From Bryobacterales bacterium (lineage in GTDB: Bacteria; Acidobacteriota; Terriglobia; Bryobacterales; UBA6623), in assembly GCA_022823865.1 (NCBI GenBank), contig JAJEHF010000065.1, forward strand, positions 62,001 to 126,000: 64,000 nucleotides of DNA, in the 5' to 3' direction. Position 1 is the stretch's first letter, and each line of letters starts with the position of its first letter. Below, piece by piece: positions 57,864-64,000 of the stretch. A program made the position numbers and the translations under genes. The notes beneath the pieces were generated by a model that saw nothing but the letters and a program-made list of their open reading frames with translations, did not search any database and was not told the DNA's origin.

Positions 57864-58526
57864 TCATCTGACTACTGCTGCTGCCTCCGCGTCTCCGGCA
57901 ACGAGAGCAACAGAGTTCGGGTCAGGACATTGCCAGATTCCAGCAATACCAATTGCAACAACAGCAATCCAGAACAACACCTGAGCAACAAACCGTCGAG
58001 AGTCCCTTACCTCATTCTTCTTCACCTTGTTCAGTTCGTTCCGGTTAGCCTCAAGGATTTCCACGCCATCCTTCAACTTTTTGAACATCTCAATGTACTC
58101 GTGAACCTGGGTAGCGGGGGACTTGCGATTGAGCCTGCCACGGGAGAGCTTGGCGGCCGCCTGCGCCCCAAGCTGTCGAATTTCTAGAACGCTTGGAATC
58201 GTATCGCTCACTACGACATCCTTGTAATCTCGGTCAAACTGCTTCAACAGCCTGATGAGATACATGATGCCCGCCTCTGAAGCCTCGTACATCGCCCTGT
58301 GGCAATGATCCTCCACCTCTCCGAGTTCGTGGCGAAACTCGTCTCGATCTGAGATTACAAGGGCCTTCAGAAGATGATGGCCTGCGTACCGCAACTCGTT
58401 GATCGCAGGGAACGGCAGTTCCCGTTCGCACAGTTCAACTTCTTTGATGAAGCTTTCTGCCTCCGCGAAGCGTTTCTGTAAGTCTTGGAATAAGTCGATG
58501 TCGCAATTATCCCTGTCCTGCGTCAT
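57864..58526 (-). CDS. Alpha-helical protein with C-terminal membrane helix, unknown function
   Basis: 220 residues, mostly charged helix (LQKRFAEAESFIKEVELCERELP.. VLEIRQLGAQAAAKLSRGRLN), a possible coiled coil (about 145-172) and one hydrophobic helix near the end (VAQVLFWIAVVAIGIAGIW). No family recognised. The gene is markedly AT-richer than its neighbours, a sign of transfer. It overlaps the end of the small upstream gene by 20 nt, so the two form an operon. Confidence 0.6.
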   Translation of the reverse strand: MTQDRDNCDIDLFQDLQKRFAEAESFIKEVELCERELPFPAINELRYAGHHLLKALVISDRDEFRHELGEVEDHCHRAMYEASEAGIMYLIRLLKQFDRDYKDVVVSDTIPSVLEIRQLGAQAAAKLSRGRLNRKSPATQVHEYIEMFKKLKDGVEILEANRNELNKVKKNEVRDSRRFVAQVLFWIAVVAIGIAGIWQCPDPNSVALVAGDAEAAAVVR

Positions 58527-58734
58527 CGACTTTGTAATCCTTCACCGCTTCACGGTTCCGGTCCATATCCTCTTCGGTGAGGTATCGACCCTGTTGCAGA
58601 TTCACATTGCCGGTCGCCGTCTTACTCACGACGTCCCTTGCGATTTCTCGCTTCGCTTGTTCGTGATCTCGAATCTCCGGATCGCTCACCGGCGATCGAA
58701 ATGCGGTCCTGAACATTCTTGCCATCCGTCGCAT
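58507..58734 (-). CDS. Small basic protein, first gene of an AT-richer two-gene operon
   Basis: 75 residues, starting MRRMARMFRTAFRSP and ending in a charged helical part (YLTEEDMDRNREAVKDYKV). An excellent AAGGAGGG ribosome-binding site 4 nt before ATG 58734 fixes the start. No family recognised. The overlap with the membrane-helix gene suggests the two act together. Confidence 0.6.
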   Translation of the reverse strand: MRRMARMFRTAFRSPVSDPEIRDHEQAKREIARDVVSKTATGNVNLQQGRYLTEEDMDRNREAVKDYKVDDAGQG

Positions 58735-59332
58735 GATCCCTCCTTGGGTTTTTCCTGAAGCTGCATCACCAGTCAGTTGTGTCCCAAAAGCTTGAAGCTC
58801 GGATCGCACTGTGAATCATTGCTATCTCCTTCTTCACCGTAATGATTGCAATACCCATCGCAACCATCGTGTACATCGTAGCCACTATTAGCCACGCCTG
58901 TCAATAACGAGGCACTCTTTTGACAGCAGGATTTTTTCAGTAAACTGTTGGAGGCAAATAGCTTATGGCTTGCGATTAGAACATATGGCGGAGACGCCGA
59001 GGATCGCAGAGTTCGTAGCTCTAGGCCGACTAAGTTCAACGAATCTGTTGTCAACAAATCTGTTGCCAACTTGTGCGTTTCAGACTGCACTTGCATGCTT
59101 CGGCGGGATCGGGACACATGAGATCCAGTCGACCATCGCGATGTGGTGTCTGCACCACGACAGGTTGGAGGGTGCAACGCCCCCAGAGCACCGCAGCCTG
59201 CGAGCTATCAGTTCTTGCGACCGACATAGTTTCGATCAATCAACCGGTTGGATGGAAAAGCCCGAATATGGACGCTTGTTCCACGCCGAATACTCCGACT
59301 GTGGCACTCAATGCCGAGCGTGCACAGGTGGA
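58735..59332. other. AT-richer non-coding stretch
   Basis: About 600 bp with no convincing gene; a 134-codon minus-strand frame here is Ser/Cys-rich and does not look like a protein. It contains a plus-strand TTGACA at 58929-58934 and the repeat at 59042-59070. Confidence 0.4.
59042..59070. repeat. 15-bp tandem repeat carrying two GTTGnCAAC palindromes
   Basis: AATCTGTTGTCAACA is followed directly by AATCTGTTGCCAAC. Each unit contains the palindrome GTTGnCAAC, and an imperfect third GTTCAAC stands just before. Spacing of 15 bp resembles paired operator sites. Confidence 0.5.
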
Positions 59333-59848
59333 TCAAGGTTGCGATCCGGAGGGAGCAGATCCTTGTTTGAGGTAGCCGTAGTATCCAAGGTCTTTGCCCG
59401 TGACGTGCTTGGTCGCCCAGATGATCTGTCCGACATGCCCCGCGAAGTGCGTCAGCACGTGAGTGATCGCGTGCAGCACGGTCACGTCATAGACCTGGAT
59501 GCTGCGCGTCTCCATGAGGGAATCGGGCGGCAGGTCCGCCAACAAGGCGTCTGCCTCGGCCACCGTGCCGCTGAGCCGCTCGGCCAGCACTTCCGCCGGG
59601 AGCGCCTCGCGTGTCGCAAACTCCCAATCCCGGTCGCGGTTATCAGGCTGCCCGCCCACGCCGGCTAGGATCCACTGGCGCACGTTGCCGGACAGATGCA
59701 GGACTAGGTTGCCGATCGAATTCTCGATCGCGTGATCGCGGTGCCAGATCTGCTCGGCAGACAATCTGCCGAGACAGTCGCACACGCGCTCAGAGCTTTG
59801 GCGAAGTTCCTTGCGCGCAACGCGCAGGAACTCCGCGCCAGTCTCCAT
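59333..59848 (-). CDS. DinB-like four-helix protein (DUF1572/DUF664 type)
   Basis: 171 residues with the DinB/YfiT metal-binding His pattern: ENSIGNLVLHLSGN and HVLTHFAGHVGQ. The family includes bacillithiol-type transferases and proteins of unknown role. Starts METGAEFLRVARKELRQ. The gene is followed by 32 nt and the NIPSNAP gene's end on the same strand. Confidence 0.82.
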   Translation of the reverse strand: METGAEFLRVARKELRQSSERVCDCLGRLSAEQIWHRDHAIENSIGNLVLHLSGNVRQWILAGVGGQPDNRDRDWEFATREALPAEVLAERLSGTVAEADALLADLPPDSLMETRSIQVYDVTVLHAITHVLTHFAGHVGQIIWATKHVTGKDLGYYGYLKQGSAPSGSQP

Positions 59849-59880
59849 GTTGGGTATTCCGGGCTACGGCTACCGACGGC

Positions 59881-60291
59881 TCAACGCAGCGGCGAGAAAT
59901 CCGTGGCCTTGAGCCACTGGTTCTCGATTCCGGCAACCAGCCTGCCGTCCTTGCGCGACTCCGCAGCGGCGGCTTTCCAAGCTGGATCCGCAACAAAGGC
60001 TGCCCACGACTTCTTGGCCGCTTCGCGGCTGTCGTGCGCGAGGATGTAGACCAGAGTGTTGCCCTTCTCGTCACCCTCGGTGGGCGTCCAGTAGCCGATC
60101 AGGTCCATGCCGTGCTTGACGAACAGGTAGTTGGTGTGATCCCGGAAGCGCGCCATCAGGTCGGGCAGCTTGCCCTCCGCAGCGGTGTAGATGCGCATCT
60201 CGAAAACGCGCTCGCCCTCGCCTTCTTCGGCGATAGCCGCGAGCGGAGCGAGCAGCAGGAGCGGCAGCAGTGCCGCGAGGATCTTGGTCAT
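59881..60291 (-). CDS. Exported NIPSNAP-family protein
   Basis: 136 residues. Signal peptide (KILAALLPLLLLAPLAAIAEE) followed by one NIPSNAP ferredoxin-like domain: FEMRIYTAAEGKLPDLMARFRDH, IGYWTP, LVYILAHDSREAAKKSWAAF. No enzymatic role is established for the family. AAGGAGA ribosome-binding site just before the ATG. Confidence 0.85.
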   Translation of the reverse strand: MTKILAALLPLLLLAPLAAIAEEGEGERVFEMRIYTAAEGKLPDLMARFRDHTNYLFVKHGMDLIGYWTPTEGDEKGNTLVYILAHDSREAAKKSWAAFVADPAWKAAAAESRKDGRLVAGIENQWLKATDFSPLR

Positions 60292-60320
60292 GAGGTTCTC
60301 CTTAAAGACAAACAGGTAGA

Positions 60321-61325
60321 TCAGTCGCCAGCGAGTTTGACGACTTGCTTTCCAATGTTAGCGCCGCCGAGCATGCCGATGAACGCATCTGCTGCATTCT
60401 CGATGCCCTCGGCGACAGTTTCCCGGTACTTGAGCTTGCCGTCCGCTACCCACCCAGCCATCTCGGCCAGCGATTCGTCGTCGTGCTCCCGGAAATCGAA
60501 CACCAAAAAGCCCTCCGCGCGGATCCGCTTGGTGATGAAGTGCCACAGCAGACGCGGCCCGACCGGAGCGTCGACGGCGTTGTACTGGGAGATCTGGCCG
60601 CAGATCGCCACCCGGGACCTGACGTTCAACTGCTGGAAGACCGCATCGGTGACGGGTCCGCCCACGTTGTCGAAGTAGACGTCAACGCCGTCGGGAGTCG
60701 CCGCGCGAAGAGCGTTGAAGAAGCCATCGCTCTTGTAGTCGACGGCAGCGTCGAATCCGAATTCCCCGGTCACCAAGGAGCACTTCTCCGGTCCACCGGC
60801 GATCCCGACCGCGCGGCAACCATGGATGCGGGCGATCTGCCCAACCGCCGAGCCCACCGCGCCGGCGGCGCCGGACACACACACTGTCTCGCCGGACTTC
60901 ACGCCGGCGACCTTGAGCAGTCCGTAGTAGGCGGTCAATCCAGGCATGCCTAGCACTCCCAGATACGCAGAAAGCGGTGCCGCGTTGGCGTCAACGACGC
61001 GTAGATGTTCCGCCGACGCAGTGGCGTATTCTCGCCAGCCGAGGGGTCCCGTTACGTACTCACCCGCAGCGATCTGGTCGCTGTTCGACTCGATCACCTG
61101 GCCCACGGATGCGCCGACCATTACCTGCCCGATCTCCACGGGAGCGGCATACGACTTGCGACCGCTGATGCGCCCGCGCATGTAAGGGTCGACAGACATG
61201 TAGTGGACCTTGACCAAGCACTCGCCCGCGCCGGGACTGGAGACAGGCGCCTCTTCAAGGCGGAAGTCAGACGGTTTCGGCACGCCCACGGGCCGTGCGG
61301 CGAGCACGATGGATCGGTTGGTCAT
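60321..61325 (-). CDS. NADP-dependent oxidoreductase (CurA/prostaglandin-reductase type)
   Basis: The 334-residue medium-chain reductase has VDPYMRGRISG, the Rossmann motif SGAAGAVGSAVGQIA, YFDNVGG and VAICGQISQYN, the signature of the leukotriene B4 12-hydroxydehydrogenase/CurA group that reduces C=C of enones with NADPH. No zinc ligands, as expected. Immediately upstream of the NIPSNAP gene (29-nt gap) on the same strand. Confidence 0.9.
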   Translation of the reverse strand: MTNRSIVLAARPVGVPKPSDFRLEEAPVSSPGAGECLVKVHYMSVDPYMRGRISGRKSYAAPVEIGQVMVGASVGQVIESNSDQIAAGEYVTGPLGWREYATASAEHLRVVDANAAPLSAYLGVLGMPGLTAYYGLLKVAGVKSGETVCVSGAAGAVGSAVGQIARIHGCRAVGIAGGPEKCSLVTGEFGFDAAVDYKSDGFFNALRAATPDGVDVYFDNVGGPVTDAVFQQLNVRSRVAICGQISQYNAVDAPVGPRLLWHFITKRIRAEGFLVFDFREHDDESLAEMAGWVADGKLKYRETVAEGIENAADAFIGMLGGANIGKQVVKLAGD

Positions 61326-61380
61326 TGGAAAACGGAGAGTTTAGCAAGCCGCAGGTTAGCGGCCTTGCCGCAATGTCGCG

Positions 61381-62049
61381 CTAGAAGCGCCGCGATCCGA
61401 GGCGCCTCACGTCGAACTCGGCGGTGTGGGCCACGGCCATGACGGCCATCACGCCCGCTTGGACGGGGTCGGTAACGACCAGATCGGCGGCGTCAGGAAC
61501 CGAGCCTGCCATGTTCAGCGAGATGACCAACAGACCCTTGGCCTGAACGGCGCGTACGGAGCGCTCGATCTCCCCGCCCATCAGGGCACCCGCCAGCACG
61601 ACTGCCTCGACCCGCGGCAGGCGGGCGGTCGCCAGCACCGCCTCGGCGATCTGGCGCTCGCCGACCAAGGGAATCGTGTCCACGGAGATGCGCTCGCCGC
61701 GCAAATTGTGGCGGTCCGCTTCGGATACGGCACCCGCGACTACCTGGCCCACTTGCGAGCCGCCGCCGATGATCACGATGCGCTTGCCAAAGACGTGATG
61801 GTGGGTGTGATTGGTTTCAACCGAACGCACCCCGCCCAGCACGGCCAGAGCATCGACAATGTCGGCCGCCGGCCGCGAAGTCGCGATTTCGATCGCGATG
61901 GTCTCGACGGGCGCTTGGGCATCGAGGATGGAGATCCATGTGATGCGCGCGTCCAAGGCGGCCACTGCCTCGGCTATGAGGCGTAGTGCCGCACCATCGC
62001 CCTCCACCTCGATGGCAAGGGCCAATACGTTGTCTGCGTCGGTCCGCAT
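61381..62049 (-). CDS. ACT-domain protein of the DUF5612 type
   Basis: 222 residues. An N-terminal ACT-like ferredoxin fold (about 8-75) is followed by a Rossmann-like part: RIVIIGGGSQVGQVVAGAVSEADRHNLRGERISVDT, VLAGALMGGEIE, GLLVISLNMAGSVPDAADLVVTDPVQAG. I recognise this second part from a family better known in archaea (DUF5612), with no known reaction. An AGGGG ribosome-binding site precedes the ATG. Confidence 0.7.
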   Translation of the reverse strand: MRTDADNVLALAIEVEGDGAALRLIAEAVAALDARITWISILDAQAPVETIAIEIATSRPAADIVDALAVLGGVRSVETNHTHHHVFGKRIVIIGGGSQVGQVVAGAVSEADRHNLRGERISVDTIPLVGERQIAEAVLATARLPRVEAVVLAGALMGGEIERSVRAVQAKGLLVISLNMAGSVPDAADLVVTDPVQAGVMAVMAVAHTAEFDVRRLGSRRF

Positions 62050-62164
62050 ACCGGGTCCCCTACCCTGACTTTCAGAATTACACAGTCACGCCAGCGGGCG
62101 ATGTAGCCGCCACGGGAAGTGGCGCAACTGGACAAATGCTGCTATGCCATGATGGGCACCAGAG

Positions 62165-63499
62165 ATGGCCTCTCACATCCACGATCGAGCGGTGGGCACG
62201 CTGACGCGAGAGCTCAGCAGGATCGTTTCGCAAGAGGTGCGCGATCCGGCGGTAGTAGCCATCCGAGTGAGCAAGGTCGAGCTTTCGCAAGACAAGCGAA
62301 ACGCACACGTCTTGGTGGCGTTCTGGGACCCCAAGGACGGCGAAGAGCCGGGCCGTGAACCGTTGGAAGCCCTCGAGCGCGCGACCCCGTTCATTCGCAA
62401 GTCGCTGGGCCGCAGCTTGCGCATGCGCCACGTGCCGGAACTGCGTTTCTCGTACGATCTGGCCGAGCAGCACACCAGTCGCATTGAGACGCTGCTCAAG
62501 GGCATTCGCGACGAAAGCAAGAAGGGGCTTGGGGTACTGTTCGCAGCCATCGCCCTGCAAGCAGCCGGGACCGCTGAGGTTTCAGCCCTAGAACGACTCG
62601 AATCCTCAGCAGCAATCATGGGAAGCGAGTTCCGGATAGCCTGCTACGCCCCTACCAAGAAAGTCGCCGCCGGAGCAGTCACCGCCGCCTTTGACGAAGT
62701 TAGGCGAGTGGATGCCCTGCTGAGCAACTACAAGCAGGACAGCGAATTGAGCAGGGTTAACCGAGAGGCCAGTCGTGGCGAAGTACAGGTGTCGGAGGAA
62801 CTGGCAGCACTGCTGGACCGCTGCCTGAGCTACTCCCGTGCAAGCGAGGGTGCCTTCGACATCACCGTCGGGGCCCTAGTCAAGGCTTGGGGGTTCTATG
62901 GAGGCGAGGGCAAGATGCCCCGCCCCTGGACTCTGTGGTGGGCGAGGAGGCACACCGGGTATCAGCACCTGCTGGTGGACCAGGCGAAGGGGACAGTACG
63001 GTTTACGCGGTCGGGCTTGCAGCTGGACCCGGGAGGTATCGGTAAAGGCTATGCAGTGGACCGTGCGATCGCGGCTCTACGAGAGTATGGAGTCGAGACC
63101 GCGCTAGTCAGCTCAGGCGCGAGCAGCATCTATGCGCTAGGAGCGCCGCCCGACAACGCCGATGGCTGGAATCTGGACGTACGGGGAGCCGACGCCAACG
63201 ACAGCGAATTCATGACCGTGACACTGAAGAATGAGAGTCTGTCGACCTCCGGCTCCTACGAGAAGTTCTTCGACAAGGACGGCACGCGCTATGGCCATAT
63301 CCTCGACCCGCGCACGGGGCAGCCCGCGCTGGGCATGACCGCGGTGTCCGTGATTGGGCCGAACGCGATCGACACGGAGGCCTGGTCGACCGCGCTGTTT
63401 GTGAATGGCGCCAAATGGGCGCGCAAGCATGGCGTCCCGGAGGGGCGGGTGTTGCTCTGCCCCGAGGGCGAGGCTTGCGGCTGGCTCGCCCAGGAGTGA
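62165..63499 (+). CDS. RbfA-ApbE fusion: ribosome-binding factor A joined to FAD:protein FMN transferase
   Basis: 444 residues in one uninterrupted frame. Residues 1-118 are a full RbfA (RELSRIVSQEVRDP, KRNAHVLVAFWD, ELRFSYDLAEQHTSRIETLL), the 30S maturation factor. Residues 121-136 are hydrophobic (GLGVLFAAIALQAAG) like a signal peptide. Residues 141-444 are ApbE, which flavinylates exported proteins: IMGSEFRI, LDPGGIGKGYAVD, HILDPRTGQPA, DTEAWSTALFVNG. Between the parts no ATG, GTG or TTG occurs before the Met of IMGSEF, so ApbE cannot easily start alone. If made as one chain, RbfA would stay cytoplasmic and ApbE periplasmic. Confidence 0.85.
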   Translation: MASHIHDRAVGTLTRELSRIVSQEVRDPAVVAIRVSKVELSQDKRNAHVLVAFWDPKDGEEPGREPLEALERATPFIRKSLGRSLRMRHVPELRFSYDLAEQHTSRIETLLKGIRDESKKGLGVLFAAIALQAAGTAEVSALERLESSAAIMGSEFRIACYAPTKKVAAGAVTAAFDEVRRVDALLSNYKQDSELSRVNREASRGEVQVSEELAALLDRCLSYSRASEGAFDITVGALVKAWGFYGGEGKMPRPWTLWWARRHTGYQHLLVDQAKGTVRFTRSGLQLDPGGIGKGYAVDRAIAALREYGVETALVSSGASSIYALGAPPDNADGWNLDVRGADANDSEFMTVTLKNESLSTSGSYEKFFDKDGTRYGHILDPRTGQPALGMTAVSVIGPNAIDTEAWSTALFVNGAKWARKHGVPEGRVLLCPEGEACGWLAQE

Positions 63500-63518
63500 G
63501 GCGGGCGAAGCAGCGGTT

Positions 63519-64000
63519 TTAGTTCAGCTCCGCACTGGCCGGGACGGAGCCAGGCTGCTTGCGGTGCGGGTGGCGGAAGAAGTCGACGGCCGACGCCTTG
63601 TGCACGCAGGATATCGTGCAGGCTGGGGCGCACGCCTTCGGGGTGCGGTAGGCAGTGCGGATGTCTTCGACGGTGTAATCGGCGAGCGGAATTCCGGGGA
63701 CGCCGCGCTGCTGGGAGCAGTAATGCACCAGCCCGTCCTCACAAATGTAGAGGTAGCGGGCTCCGGCCCGGCAGCTCCACTTGTTGACGTTGCCGTGGAC
63801 TAGGTTGTCTTGGAAGTACGTTAGGCGGCTGTAGCCACGCTTGGAAAGGGCCTTGACACGCTCGTAGACGCGTCTTTCCACCTTGCCCAGCGGCTTGAGC
63901 TGGCCATCTCCGTCGTGGATTACGCCGACAGTGCTGGTGAAGCCCAGTGCCGTAGCACGCTTGGCAACGGTGTATGCGTCGCCTGGGTTGGGGATGCCGG
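63519..64000 (-). CDS. Radical-SAM protein, C-terminal part (runs off the window)
   Basis: The minus-strand frame is open from the right edge to a stop at 63519, covering at least 160 residues. The Cys-rich end (CRAGARYLYICEDGLVHYC, CAPACTISCVHK) fits an auxiliary iron-sulfur cluster (SPASM-like) region that follows a radical-SAM TIM barrel; the CxxxCxxC of the barrel lies outside the window. Function cannot be told. Convergent with the rbfA-apbE gene. Confidence 0.7.
   Translation of the reverse strand, partial: GIPNPGDAYTVAKRATALGFTSTVGVIHDGDGQLKPLGKVERRVYERVKALSKRGYSRLTYFQDNLVHGNVNKWSCRAGARYLYICEDGLVHYCSQQRGVPGIPLADYTVEDIRTAYRTPKACAPACTISCVHKASAVDFFRHPHRKQPGSVPASAELN

Noticed and set aside
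58773-59177. 134-codon minus-strand frame in the AT-richer gap
   Set aside because: Ser/Cys/His-rich low-quality sequence, no ribosome-binding site, no recognisable fold.
59881-63499. Riboswitch for flavin or thiamine near the ApbE-containing gene
   Set aside because: No conserved FMN or TPP riboswitch sequence is visible upstream of 62165.

Overview
The window is a GC-rich bacterial chromosome segment. The gene families point to Acidobacteriota of the Solibacteres/Bryobacterales type, although no rRNA is present to prove it. The indicators are a PSCyt1/DUF1549/DUF1553 protein paired with a Tat-exported DUF1501 protein, several ThuA-like proteins, many exported alpha/beta hydrolases, Tat-exported enolase-superfamily dehydratases, and an anchored protein resembling a family common in Acidobacteria.

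Layout. 0-8.7 kb: the 5' end of an aldo/keto reductase, murQ, an esterase, then an efflux operon (two HlyD-type adaptors, a MacB-type permease without its ATPase, a TolC channel) and tRNA-Pro(TGG). 9-24.2 kb: an arylsulfotransferase-like protein, ThuA, a BtuF-like binding protein, coaE-htrA, tRNA-Gln(TTG), a tandemly duplicated adaptor gene, an orphan BrxR/CapW-like WYL regulator, the DUF1549/DUF1501 pair and surE. 24.2-26.8 kb: an accessory patch of toxin-antitoxin modules (hicB with frameshifted hicA, a lone MNT nucleotidyltransferase, a DUF4258-like pair), with a direct repeat on either side of hicBA. 26.8-42.8 kb: argD-type aminotransferase, an enolase-superfamily enzyme, an exported M24 peptidase, rnhA, a run of exported hydrolases, a CDP-alcohol phosphatidyltransferase and secA. 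43-44.8 kb: an unnamed two-gene module whose large protein is an ImmA/IrrE-like fold that has lost HExxH. 45-57.5 kb: a sugar-acid and polysaccharide region (sulfatase, three exported MR/MLE dehydratases, exported mannonate dehydratase, several esterases, a frameshifted thuA). 57.8-59.1 kb: an AT-richer island with a two-gene operon of unknown function. 59.3-64 kb: DinB-like, NIPSNAP, CurA-type reductase, DUF5612-like protein, an RbfA-ApbE fusion and the 3' part of a radical-SAM gene.

How it fits together. Most of the window serves cell-envelope and scavenging functions: muropeptide recycling, export and efflux, and extracytoplasmic breakdown of esterified, sulfated, acid-sugar material. The strongest unusual items are the RbfA-ApbE fusion with an internal membrane segment, the catalytically dead ImmA/IrrE-like two-gene module, the cluster of exported sugar-acid dehydratases, the orphan defence-type WYL regulator, and a recurrent arrangement in which a TAnnnT hexamer lies 6-9 nt before the start codon (often GTG or TTG), suggesting widespread leaderless or near-leaderless transcripts.
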